Shown here one piece after another: positions 1 through 6,842 of a stretch of DNA of 8,530 nt (position 1 is the first letter of the stretch; each line of letters starts with the position of its first letter). The stretch comes from Rhizobiales bacterium UBA3584 (lineage in GTDB: Bacteria; Pseudomonadota; Alphaproteobacteria; Rhizobiales; Devosiaceae): the NCBI GenBank assembly GCA_002375765.1, contig DFMV01000046.1, forward strand, positions 46,824-55,353, in the 5' to 3' direction. The notes below the pieces were generated by a model. That model did no database searches, was not told where the DNA came from, and saw nothing but the letters and a program-made list of their open reading frames with translations. The translations under genes and the position numbers were made by a program.

Positions 1-237
1 AAGGAAGTGCTCGAGGCCGATCTGGCCGGAGAACTTGACGCCATCGCCTCCTATCGCGAGAGCCGCAAGCTGTGTAACGACCTCGGCGACTACGTCACCC
101 AGCGCCTGTTCGAAGACCTGCTGACCGACGAGGAAGGCCATACCGACTTTTTGGAAACCGAGCTCGATCTGCTCGACAAGATCGGCGTGGAAAAATACGG
201 CCAGCTCAACGCCAAGCCAGCCAACGAAGCCGACTAG
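1..237 (+). CDS. bfr: Bacterioferritin, C-terminal part (5' end outside the window)
   Basis: Bacterioferritin is a cytoplasmic 24-subunit iron-storage shell that oxidises Fe(II) at a di-iron centre and stores it as mineral; dimers usually bind haem. The frame is open from the first base to the TAG at 235-237, giving 78 residues that correspond to roughly the second half of the usual 158-160 residue protein. The Glu of LAGELDA matches the ferroxidase Glu94 of E. coli Bfr, and the DEEGH motif supplies the equivalents of Glu127 and His130. The following segment, [12 protein letters not shown], is typical of Bfr helix D, and a short C-terminal tail follows as in the family. An internal GTG at position 7 is not a real start. 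The haem-ligand Met and the N-terminal ferroxidase ligands lie outside the window, so haem binding cannot be judged. A terminator follows, so the gene is not joined to the polyamine operon. Confidence 0.93.
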   Translation, partial: KEVLEADLAGELDAIASYRESRKLCNDLGDYVTQRLFEDLLTDEEGHTDFLETELDLLDKIGVEKYGQLNAKPANEAD

Positions 238-262
238 AGCAAAGTTTCAGTGCACGATTTCA

Positions 263-296
263 GCCCCTGCGACCACATGCGTCGCGGGGGCGTTTT
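263..296 (+). terminator. Rho-independent terminator after bfr
   Basis: An 11-base arm at 263-273 (GCCCCTGCGAC) pairs with 281-291 (GTCGCGGGGGC) around a 7-base loop; one pair is a G-U wobble and the rest are Watson-Crick. The stem is followed by GTTTT at 292-296, a short U-tract. It begins 26 bases after the bfr stop codon, the expected place for the end of that transcript. Confidence 0.8.
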
Positions 297-404
297 CATG
301 CCATGTCATCAAGGTGTCAATGTTTCGCAATCTTGTGGTCCCGTTCGCCTTGGTCCACCGCTTTTGCCGCCATGTTGACCTCGTGGTGCCGGCATGGAAA
401 GATT

Positions 405-434
405 TTGGCGCTTGAGGCGTCCATTGCCGATAAT
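405..434 (+). promoter_or_regulatory. Weak candidate sigma-70 promoter for the potF operon
   Basis: TTGGCG at 405-410 and GATAAT at 429-434 are separated by 18 bases and match the -35 and -10 consensus at 4/6 and 5/6. Transcription would start near 441, giving a leader of about 200 bases. This is the best pair I found by eye in the region, but chance matches of this quality are common. Confidence 0.22.
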
Positions 435-627
435 TTCGCTTTTCAGGGATCGCGCTTGCCTGTAATGCGGAAATTGACCTTTTTATGCCTAGCGGTCGGG
501 TCCGCGCGCGGGGTTTGATCCTCGTACTCGATTGGTGAAGCGGCGAAGGGAGTGCCGTGTGGTTGACGCCGCCAAGAGGTAACTCCGGAGCAGTCGCACG
601 ACATTGTCACCATCTCTTTTTCTTATC

Positions 628-635
628 GGAAGGGG
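628..635 (+). promoter_or_regulatory. Ribosome binding site of potF
   Basis: The purine run GGAAGGGG ends 12 bases before the ATG at 648, slightly farther than the usual 5-10 bases. It supports the ATG at 648, which also gives a well-formed signal peptide. Confidence 0.55.
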
Positions 636-647
636 ACCTCCGTCACT

Positions 648-1739
648 ATGCACAAGCCATTGATTTTCCTCAGTGTTACCGCCTCCCTGCTGGCCACCTC
701 GGCCGTTGCACAGGACCAGACTGTCAATATCTACAACTGGTCCGACTACATCGCCGAAGACACGCTCGAAAAGTTCACCGCCGAGACAGGCATCGCCACC
801 AATTACGACGTCTTCGACTCCAATGAGATCGTCGAAGCCCGCCTGCTGGCCGGCTCATCGGGCTACGATGTTGTTGTTCCGTCAGGCTTTTTCCTTGAGC
901 GCCAGATTCCGATAGGCCTATTCCAGACGCTCGACAAGTCCAAGATCCCGAACCTCGAAAACCTCGACCCCGCCATCATGGCCATCGTCGATGCCCACGA
1001 TCCCGGCGCTCAATACTCGGTCCCCTACATGTGGGGTACAACCGGCATTGGCTACAACATCGGCGCGATCACCGAACGTCTGGGCGAAGACGGCCCGCTT
1101 CAAAGCTGGGACCTGCTCTTTGACCCCGAAATCGCCGCCCAGCTTGCCGATTGCGGCATCTCGATCCTGGACGCCCCGGTCGAAATGGTCGCCGCCGCGC
1201 TCAACTATCTCGGCCTTGATCCCAACTCCGAAGCCCCTGAGGATCTCGAAGCAGCCGAGCAGCTGATCGGCTCGATCCGTCCCTATATCCGCTCCTTCCA
1301 CTCCTCCCAGTACATCTCCGATCTCGCCAATGGTGAAATCTGTCTGGCCGTGGGGTATTCCGGTGACATTTTCATCGCCGCCGATCGTGCCGCCGAGGCC
1401 GACCAAGGCATTGAGATTGCCTACGTTATTCCCGAAGAGGGCGCCTCGATCTGGTTCGATATGATGGCCATTCCCGCCGATGCGCCGAACCCTGAAGCGG
1501 CTCACGCCTTCATCAACTTCATCCTCGAGCCCCAGATCGCTGCCGACATCACCAACTATGTCTGGTACGCCAACCCCAATGCGGCCGCCGACGAACTCGT
1601 CGACCCCGAAGTTCTTGGGGATCCGGCGATCTATCCGACTGACGAAGTGATGGCCAATCTCTTCCCGCTCAAGGCCCGCTCACCGTCATATGACCGGCTT
1701 TTGACCCGCGCCTGGACTCGGATCAAGACCGGGGTCTGA
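648..1739 (+). CDS. potF: Periplasmic putrescine-type polyamine-binding protein of an ABC transporter
   Basis: This 363-residue protein captures a polyamine in the periplasm and hands it to the PotH/PotI permease. It has a Sec signal peptide (about residues 1-22: a Lys, a hydrophobic core and an AVA-Q end), and the mature part aligns by eye along its length with E. coli PotF (370 residues). Shared blocks include NIYNWSDYI (28-35), YDVFDSNE (53-60), FHSSQYISDLANG (217-229) and TRAWT (353-357). Expected ligand-pocket residues are present: Trp31, Ser32, Asp33, Tyr34, Ser79, Glu179, Asp240, Asp271 and Tyr307. Two aromatic positions differ: PotF Trp244 is Tyr237 here, and PotF Phe276 is Trp269, a Trp also found in spermidine-binding PotD. 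The family is clear; putrescine as ligand is likely, but spermidine or a related amine is possible. It is first in the operon, 75 bases before potG. Confidence 0.93.
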   Translation: MHKPLIFLSVTASLLATSAVAQDQTVNIYNWSDYIAEDTLEKFTAETGIATNYDVFDSNEIVEARLLAGSSGYDVVVPSGFFLERQIPIGLFQTLDKSKIPNLENLDPAIMAIVDAHDPGAQYSVPYMWGTTGIGYNIGAITERLGEDGPLQSWDLLFDPEIAAQLADCGISILDAPVEMVAAALNYLGLDPNSEAPEDLEAAEQLIGSIRPYIRSFHSSQYISDLANGEICLAVGYSGDIFIAADRAAEADQGIEIAYVIPEEGASIWFDMMAIPADAPNPEAAHAFINFILEPQIAADITNYVWYANPNAAADELVDPEVLGDPAIYPTDEVMANLFPLKARSPSYDRLLTRAWTRIKTGV

Positions 1740-1754
1740 GCGACCAAACTTGCA

Positions 1755-1782
1755 TGGCAGGGCACATTGTGGTGCCCTGCCA
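1755..1782 (+). promoter_or_regulatory. Perfect 11-bp hairpin between potF and potG
   Basis: TGGCAGGGCAC (1755-1765) and its exact reverse complement GTGCCCTGCCA (1772-1782) flank a 6-base loop, starting 15 bases after the potF stop. No run of U follows (the next bases are ATTCCGTTGTT), so it is not a standard terminator. Such hairpins between binding-protein and transporter genes often stabilise the upstream mRNA or reduce read-through, so that more binding protein than membrane complex is made. That role is inferred here. Confidence 0.75.
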
Positions 1783-1800
1783 ATTCCGTTGTTCGGGGAT

Positions 1801-1807
1801 GGGGAAA
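1801..1807 (+). promoter_or_regulatory. Ribosome binding site that decides the TTG start of potG
   Basis: GGGGAAA sits 7 bases before a TTG at 1815-1817 in the potG frame. The other in-frame start, TTG at 1767, lies in the loop of the 1755-1782 hairpin and has no accessible purine-rich site. The downstream TTG is therefore preferred. Confidence 0.6.
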
Positions 1808-1814
1808 TCCTCTT

Positions 1815-2957
1815 TTGAAAAAGCCTCAGATCGCCGCCGATGCGCGCCCCTGGCGTGATGCGGGCGCCAAACCGTTTGTGCGCATTCGCAACGTCACAAA
1901 GACATTCGGCGACGTTTACGCCGTCGACGATGTGTCTCTCGACATCTACAAGGGTGAACTCTTCTGCCTGCTCGGAGGATCGGGCTCGGGCAAGTCGACA
2001 CTTTTGCGCATGCTGGCCGGGTTCGAATCGATCACCACGGGCTCCATCGAGATCGACGGTCAGGACATGGCCAATGTCCCTCCTTATCAGCGCCCCATCA
2101 ACATGATGTTCCAGTCCTATGCGCTCTTTCCGCATATGAGTGTTGAAAACAACATCGCCTACGGCCTCAAGCGTGAGGGGATGGCGCGGTCCGACATTTC
2201 TGACCGTGTCGCAGAGCTTTTAAAGCTCACCCGTCTCGAGCCCTTCGCCAAACGCAAGCCGCACCAGCTTTCGGGCGGCCAGCGCCAGCGCGTCGCTCTG
2301 GCGCGCTCACTGGCCAAGCGCCCCAAGCTGCTCCTCCTTGACGAGCCCCTCGGCGCGCTTGACAAGAAGCTGCGCGAAGAAACCCAGTACGAACTGGTCA
2401 AGATCCAGGAGAGCCTTGGCGTTACCTTCATCGTGGTGACCCACGATCAGGAAGAAGCCATGACACTTTCGACCCGCATCGGGGTGATGAACGACGGCAA
2501 GATCGCCCAGATCGGTGAACCACAGGAGATCTACGAGTTCCCAAACTCCCGCTTCGTTGCCGGGTTCGTCGGATCAGTTAACATGTTCGAAGGGGTGGTC
2601 ACAGAAGACGAGGACGATCACATCCGTATCGATGCCTCGGTCGAGGCCGGTTGCGATATCTATGTCTCTCACGGTGTCGATTGCGCGCCCGAACAGACCC
2701 TCTGGTACGCCATCCGACCAGAAAAGATGGTGCTGTCGCGCGAACGCCCCGATGGTGATGCCAACGTCACCCATGGGCTGGTTGAGGACGTGGCTTATCT
2801 CGGTGACATGAGCGTCTTCCGCATCGTGCTCGACAGCGGCAAGCGCATCCATGTCTCGCAGACCAATGTCTCACGCTATGATCCGGAATCCATCAGCTGG
2901 GACGAAAAGGTCTTCATCTCCTGGGAGCCCGATGCCGGGGCGGTGCTGACCTCATGA
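1815..2957 (+). CDS. potG: Polyamine ABC transporter ATP-binding protein
   Basis: This cytoplasmic ATPase energises polyamine import through PotH/PotI. With the TTG start at 1815 it has 380 residues, close to the 377 of E. coli PotG. All ABC motifs are intact: Walker A GGSGSGKST (54-62), Q-loop Gln100 in NMMFQSYALFPHM, signature LSGGQRQRV (152-160), Walker B LLLLDE (172-177), D-loop GALD (180-183) and the switch His210 in VVTHDQEEAM. A C-terminal TOBE-type regulatory domain follows (about 290-375), including YAIRPEKM and VAYLGDMSVF, as in PotG and PotA. The first ~20 residues precede the nucleotide-binding domain and are poorly conserved in the family, so homology alone does not fix the start; the ribosome binding site at 1801-1807 does. 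A longer form from TTG 1767 (396 residues) is possible but less likely. Its stop overlaps the potH start in ATGA (2954-2957), suggesting coupled translation. Confidence 0.93.
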   Translation: MKKPQIAADARPWRDAGAKPFVRIRNVTKTFGDVYAVDDVSLDIYKGELFCLLGGSGSGKSTLLRMLAGFESITTGSIEIDGQDMANVPPYQRPINMMFQSYALFPHMSVENNIAYGLKREGMARSDISDRVAELLKLTRLEPFAKRKPHQLSGGQRQRVALARSLAKRPKLLLLDEPLGALDKKLREETQYELVKIQESLGVTFIVVTHDQEEAMTLSTRIGVMNDGKIAQIGEPQEIYEFPNSRFVAGFVGSVNMFEGVVTEDEDDHIRIDASVEAGCDIYVSHGVDCAPEQTLWYAIRPEKMVLSRERPDGDANVTHGLVEDVAYLGDMSVFRIVLDSGKRIHVSQTNVSRYDPESISWDEKVFISWEPDAGAVLTS

Positions 2958-3910
2958 GCACGGGCGGTCTCACATCTCCCCGGCGCAGGGCGTGGACATT
3001 CATCACCAACGGTCTGCGCCGGCTGGGGATTTCCGGACGCAGCGCGGTAATTCTGGGCCCCTCCCTATGGCTGGCGATATTCTTCCTGATCCCGTTGCTC
3101 GTCGTCTTCAAGATCGCTCTCAGCGCTTTTGCGCTGGGCCAGCCGCCCTATCTGCCCATGTTCATCTGGGGTGCCGACGAATCCCTGTCCATCACGCTGC
3201 ATTTTTCGAACTTCCTGTTCATCCTGCAGGACGCGCTGTACGCCAACGCCTACATCAATTCGGTTCGCATCGCGGCGATCTCGACGGTCATCTCGTTGGT
3301 CCTCGCCTACCCCATGGCGTGGTTCATTGCGCGGTCCGACGACAAATACCGCAACCTGCTGCTCATGCTCGTCATCCTTCCCTTCTGGACGTCATTTCTT
3401 TTGCGGGTCTATGCGTGGATGGGATTTCTGGGCCGCAACGGCATCATCAACAACGCTCTGATCGGGCTCGGCATCACCGATGAGCCGATTACCATGCTTC
3501 AGACCGAAGGGGCTGTGTTTGTGGGTATCGTCTATACCTACCTGCCCTTCATGATCCTCCCGATCTACACTGCGCTGGTCAAACTCGATCAGAGCCTTAT
3601 CGAAGCCTCTGCCGATCTCGGTGCGCGGCCCTTCATGACATTCCTGACCATAACGCTTCCACTTTCGATGCCCGGCGTCATTGCCGGCTCAATGCTGGTC
3701 TTTATCCCCGCCATCGGTGAATTCGTCATCCCCTCGCTGCTGGGTGGTGCCGATACGTTGATGATCGGACGCGTGCTTTGGGACGAGTTCTTTGCCAATC
3801 GAGATTGGCCGGTCGCTTCGGCCGTCGCCATCGTTATGCTGGTGATCCTCGTGGTCCCGATCATGCTCCTCAGCCGTGCGCAAAACGCCGTTGTGGAGAA
3901 AGAGGCATGA
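2954..3910 (+). CDS. potH: Polyamine ABC transporter permease, first subunit
   Basis: This is one of the two inner-membrane channel subunits for polyamine uptake; its 318 residues match E. coli PotH (317). Hydrophobic stretches predict six membrane segments, at about 31-55, 103-126, 135-157, 187-209, 241-263 and 288-308, after a basic cytoplasmic N-terminus. The EAA loop that docks on the ATPase is clear at about 217-241 (EASADLGARPF, then a Gly-Pro-rich end). The PFWTSFLLRVYAWMG stretch (143-157) and the GEFVIPSLLGG stretch (255-265) are characteristic of PotH/PotB. The start overlaps the potG stop, and only a weak purine run (2937-2943) lies upstream, so translation probably depends on ribosomes finishing potG. 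The stop overlaps the potI start in the same way at 3907-3910. Confidence 0.93.
   Translation: MSTGGLTSPRRRAWTFITNGLRRLGISGRSAVILGPSLWLAIFFLIPLLVVFKIALSAFALGQPPYLPMFIWGADESLSITLHFSNFLFILQDALYANAYINSVRIAAISTVISLVLAYPMAWFIARSDDKYRNLLLMLVILPFWTSFLLRVYAWMGFLGRNGIINNALIGLGITDEPITMLQTEGAVFVGIVYTYLPFMILPIYTALVKLDQSLIEASADLGARPFMTFLTITLPLSMPGVIAGSMLVFIPAIGEFVIPSLLGGADTLMIGRVLWDEFFANRDWPVASAVAIVMLVILVVPIMLLSRAQNAVVEKEA
3895..3898 (+). promoter_or_regulatory. Ribosome binding site of potI
   Basis: GGAG lies inside the end of potH, 8 bases before the ATG at 3907. It supports that start over in-frame upstream ATGs (such as 3778), which would add an Arg-rich out-of-frame reading of potH to the permease. 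Confidence 0.65.
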
Positions 3911-4707
3911 GGCGCGGATATTTCACCATCATCATAGCGATCATCGGATTTGTGTTCCTCTATGCGCCGATCGTCTCGCTTGTTGTGTTCTCGTTCAACG
4001 AAAGCCGGTTGGTCACGGTGTGGACCGGATTTTCCCTGCGTTGGTACGCATCGCTGTTCAATGACTCGCAGGTGGTGGCCGCTGGGCTCTTGAGCCTGCA
4101 GATTGCCGCTGTCAGCGCCACCATTGCCACAGTGCTCGGCACGCTGGCCGGTATCGCTCTCACCCGGATCGGAACGTTCCGCGGCAAGACGGCGCTGACC
4201 GGCATGGTCTCGGCGCCTCTTGTCATGCCCGAAGTGATCACCGGCCTTTCGTCCCTCTTGCTGTTTGTGTCCATGGAAGCGCTGATCGGCTGGCCCGGCG
4301 GTCGCGGCTTTACGACAATTACTATCGCCCACTCCACCTTCTGCATGGCCTATGTCACCGTCGTCGTCCGCTCGCGCCTCGTGGATATGGACCGCTCGCT
4401 CGATGAAGCGGCGATGGACCTGGGCGCAACGCCCTTGCGAGTGTTCTTCGATATTACCTTGCCCATCATCGCCCCGGCGCTTATTGCGGGCTGGCTTCTG
4501 GCTTTCACGCTCTCTCTGGACGATTTGGTGATCGCGAGCTTTGTTTCAGGGCCGGGGTCGTCCACGCTGCCCATGGTGATCTTCTCGAAAATCCGCCTCG
4601 GCGTTTCGCCAGACGTCAACGCGCTCGCCACCATCATCATCGCAATCGTTGCCATCGGTGTTGTCGCCGCCACCATTATCGGTGCTCGCCGTCAGTCCAA
4701 TGCTTGA
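3907..4707 (+). CDS. potI: Polyamine ABC transporter permease, second subunit
   Basis: This is the second inner-membrane channel subunit and pairs with PotH. From the ATG at 3907 it has 266 residues, somewhat shorter than E. coli PotI (281). Six membrane segments are expected at about 6-30, 63-86, 98-122, 135-155, 190-210 and 238-260. The EAA loop lies at about 167-191 (DEAAMDLGATPLRVF). The segments SAPLVMPEVITGLS (102-115) and LSLDDLVIASFVSGPG (202-217) are typical of PotI/PotC. The start overlaps the potH stop in ATGA and has its own GGAG site. The stop codon TGA (4705-4707) overlaps an in-frame TTG of the downstream aminotransferase, so the operon continues. Confidence 0.93.
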   Translation: MRRGYFTIIIAIIGFVFLYAPIVSLVVFSFNESRLVTVWTGFSLRWYASLFNDSQVVAAGLLSLQIAAVSATIATVLGTLAGIALTRIGTFRGKTALTGMVSAPLVMPEVITGLSSLLLFVSMEALIGWPGGRGFTTITIAHSTFCMAYVTVVVRSRLVDMDRSLDEAAMDLGATPLRVFFDITLPIIAPALIAGWLLAFTLSLDDLVIASFVSGPGSSTLPMVIFSKIRLGVSPDVNALATIIIAIVAIGVVAATIIGARRQSNA

Positions 4708-4721
4708 GCGAAAGTCCTCTT

Positions 4722-5888
4722 ATGTCTGCCACTGCTCGGCCTCAGGTTTCGGCCCTCTCGTCCTCGCGCATCCGCGACATCGCCAATGCCGGCATGGGCC
4801 GAACCGACATCGCCGCATTCTGGTTCGGCGAGGGAGATGAAGTAACGCCACCCTTCATCCGCGAAGCAGCCCAAAAGGCATTGGCCGAGGGTGAAACCTT
4901 CTATGTCCACAATCTTGGCCTACCGCAACTACGCGAGGCCGTTGCTTCTTATGAAAGCAAGCTGCAAGGCATAGCGTCCAGTCTCGAGCGGATCGCCATC
5001 ACCGGTTCGGGTGTCTCGGCCCTGATGATTGCAAACCAGCTCATCGTCTCGCCTGGAGACAGGGTGGTTGTCATCACCCCCATCTGGCCAAACATCGCCG
5101 AAGCACCACGGCTTTTGGGAGCCGACATCGTTCGCTTTCCCTTGAGCGTTGTCGATGGCAAATGGTCGCTGGACCTCGACCGATTGCTCGACACGATCAC
5201 CCCCGAAACACGAATGGTGATCGTCAACGCCCCCAACAACCCCACCGGGTTCACTCTCGATGAGGAAACGCAAAAGGCGATCCTTGAGCATTGCCGCAGG
5301 CACGGCATCTGGGTTCTGACCGACGAGGTTTACGAACGACTTGTTTTTGATGGCAGCAATGCCGCCCCCTCCATGCTCCGACATGCCGAACCTCAAGACC
5401 GTATCATTCGCGTCAATTCCTTTTCCAAGTCCTGGCGCATGACCGGCTGGCGATTGGGTTGGCTGACCCTTCCTCAGGCAATAATGCCCGACGTGCCGAA
5501 AGTCATTGAGTACAACACCTCCTGTGCCCCATCGTTCATCCAGAAGGGCGGTCTGGCTGCGCTGACTGATCCAAGGGGCGAGGAAACCATCGCCGCGCTC
5601 AAGTCCGGCCTGGCAGCGTCTCGCTACACTCTGCTGGATGGCCTGTCACAAATGGGCCGCATCGACATTCCCGATGCCGGTGGCGCCATGTACGCTTTTT
5701 TCCGCATCGACGGTGAGCGGGACGATATGGCAACCGCCAAAGCCCTTGTCGCCGACTACGGGCTGGGCCTGGCGCCTGGTAGCGCCTTCGGACCTGAAGG
5801 GGAAGGATGGTTGCGCTGGTGCTTTGCCGCAAAGCCCGAAAAAATCGCTGTTGGACTTGAGCGCCTGGAGCGCTTTCTTAAACGCTAG
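4722..5888 (+). CDS. Class I/II (fold type I) PLP-dependent aminotransferase, substrate unknown
   Basis: This 388-residue enzyme has the aspartate-aminotransferase fold and would move an amino group between an amino donor and a 2-oxo acid using pyridoxal phosphate. Visible active-site features are the PNNPTG loop (171-176, cofactor-contacting Asn173), DEVY (201-204, Asp201 against the pyridine nitrogen, Tyr204), the Schiff-base Lys236 in NSFSKSWRMTG, the phosphate-binding Arg244 in WRLGW, and Arg365 in GWLRWCF, which usually grips the substrate carboxylate. Length and motifs fit the AspB-like group (COG0436). The ATG at 4722 is preferred; it lies 14 bases after the potI stop with only a weak purine stretch upstream, while a TTG at 4704 overlaps that stop and has no site. 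Known putrescine aminotransferases are usually class III, so a direct role on putrescine is uncertain; its link to the transporter is inferred from position only. It is convergent with the next gene. Confidence 0.88.
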   Translation: MSATARPQVSALSSSRIRDIANAGMGRTDIAAFWFGEGDEVTPPFIREAAQKALAEGETFYVHNLGLPQLREAVASYESKLQGIASSLERIAITGSGVSALMIANQLIVSPGDRVVVITPIWPNIAEAPRLLGADIVRFPLSVVDGKWSLDLDRLLDTITPETRMVIVNAPNNPTGFTLDEETQKAILEHCRRHGIWVLTDEVYERLVFDGSNAAPSMLRHAEPQDRIIRVNSFSKSWRMTGWRLGWLTLPQAIMPDVPKVIEYNTSCAPSFIQKGGLAALTDPRGEETIAALKSGLAASRYTLLDGLSQMGRIDIPDAGGAMYAFFRIDGERDDMATAKALVADYGLGLAPGSAFGPEGEGWLRWCFAAKPEKIAVGLERLERFLKR

Positions 5889-6775
5889 CGAATCCGGATC
5901 GAGACTGTGTGGTCGTCGAGAAACGCCAGCACGTCCTCAAGTACCCCATATCGCCAGCGGAGCGGCATCGCCAATGACACGAGCGTATCGGCGTGATTGC
6001 CCCCTTCATAGACTTTGAGCGAAACGTCGACCCCGTTCTCGGTCATCTTTTCGGCCAATGCCACCGAATTGCGCAGAAAAACCGTCTCGTCCTTGTCTCC
6101 ATGGCCCAGAAGCACCGGTGGCAGGCCTCCCGACACGAGATTGACCGGCTGGGTCTGCTCGGGCTGCGGAAAATCGCCGAACGCATTCTGGGATTGCGAG
6201 ACGTCGAACGGGTAGAAGTCATACGGCCCCGACAGGCCCACTATGGCCCTGACATTTGAAACATCGACCCCGAACTCGGGATCGAGTGCCAACATCATGA
6301 CATTGTAGGCTCCCGCCGAATGCCCCATGAGAACCATTCGGCCCGGATCCCCACCATAGCTTCCAATGGCGTCGGCGATCCATTGGACGGCCAACCCGTT
6401 GTCGGCGATGAAATCGGGAAACACGACCTCAGGCACCAACCGATAGTCGGCAATGACCGTCACATATCCGCGTGCTGCCAGAGCCCGACCGACAAAGCCG
6501 TACTCTTGCTTGTCACCGGCTTCCCAACCGCCGCCATAGCTGAAATAGATGACCGGAAGCCCGGTTTCATCATTGGCAGGCCGATAGATGTCGAGCTTTT
6601 GCCGCGGGTGAACACCGAACGGCATATTGCGCTCGACTGTAACGCCGCCATCCTTGGGCACCAGTGCGTTGAAAATGCCGACGGGCGAAAACGCATTAGC
6701 AATTCCGAAAAGTCCCGAAATTGCCACCAAAATAAGTACTCCCGCCCATACAAGGGCACGCGTTTTAAGACCCAT
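5885..6775 (-). CDS. Exported or membrane-anchored alpha/beta hydrolase (esterase-like), paralogue A
   Basis: This 296-residue protein is a serine hydrolase of the Aes/carboxylesterase type (COG0657). A basic start (MGLKTR) and a hydrophobic stretch (about 7-28, ending IANA) form a Sec signal peptide or N-terminal anchor, so the enzyme should act in the periplasm. The oxyanion-hole strand reads FSYGGGWEAG (78-87), with Tyr where many relatives have His. The nucleophile elbow is MGHSAG (150-155, Ser153), the probable acid is Asp229 in HGDKDETV, and the probable base is His261 in GGNHAD. The substrate is unknown; short-chain esters are a family-level guess. The ATG at 6773-6775 gives a compact signal peptide, but its AAGAGG sits too close (one base); GTG at 6802 would add nine residues. 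It follows a paralogue on the same strand by 67 bases, and its stop shares CTAG with the convergent aminotransferase. Confidence 0.87.
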   Translation of the reverse strand: MGLKTRALVWAGVLILVAISGLFGIANAFSPVGIFNALVPKDGGVTVERNMPFGVHPRQKLDIYRPANDETGLPVIYFSYGGGWEAGDKQEYGFVGRALAARGYVTVIADYRLVPEVVFPDFIADNGLAVQWIADAIGSYGGDPGRMVLMGHSAGAYNVMMLALDPEFGVDVSNVRAIVGLSGPYDFYPFDVSQSQNAFGDFPQPEQTQPVNLVSGGLPPVLLGHGDKDETVFLRNSVALAEKMTENGVDVSLKVYEGGNHADTLVSLAMPLRWRYGVLEDVLAFLDDHTVSIRIR

Positions 6776-6842
6776 GCCTCTTGTTACGTTTGAAGGGGGC
6801 ACATGGTTTCATGCGTTCTGGCTCCAAAACGGTTCGATGCCC

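Larger units (their letters stand above)
297..647 (+). other. Intergenic region and probable leader upstream of potF; no convincing gene
   Basis: These 351 bases lie between the bfr terminator and the potF start. A 71-codon open frame at 303-518 begins directly after the terminator with no ribosome binding site, and its translation (rich in Trp, Cys, Ser and Arg) resembles no family I know, so I do not call it. The region must carry the potF operon promoter. Several TTGAC-like -35 hexamers occur (375-380, 474-479, 563-568), but none has a good -10 at correct spacing. Small palindromes are present at 502-511 (CCGCGCGCGG) and 583-590 (CTCCGGAG), and a 6-bp inverted repeat pairs 540-545 with 567-572. 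No riboswitch, tRNA or known operator is recognisable. Confidence 0.5.

Noticed and set aside
474..502. TTGACC at 474-479 as a -35 box for potF
   Set aside because: The bases at 16-18 bp spacing are GC-rich (CGGGTC region), with no -10-like hexamer.
303..518. 71-codon plus-strand open frame in the bfr-potF gap
   Set aside because: It starts 7 bases after the bfr terminator with no ribosome binding site, its residue make-up is unlike the neighbouring genes, and it resembles no known family.
495..530. tRNA-like GGGTTTGATCC stretch before potF
   Set aside because: It is only loosely like a T-arm; no acceptor stem, D-arm or anticodon arm can be built around it.
627..642. Small CGGA/TCCG hairpin enclosing the potF ribosome binding site as a translational switch
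   Set aside because: Only 4 bp with an 8-base loop; too weak to claim regulation.
918..1505. 195-codon minus-strand open frame inside potF
   Set aside because: It is antisense to a well-supported gene; the Gly/Asp-rich translation reflects codon bias of the plus strand.
1755..1792. potF-potG hairpin as an intrinsic terminator
   Set aside because: No run of U follows the stem, and potG-potI need transcription through it, since no other promoter is evident in the gap.
3589..4332. 247-codon minus-strand open frame across the potH-potI junction
   Set aside because: Low-complexity, charged translation (His, Arg, Asp, Gly), opposite two permeases with complete family motifs.
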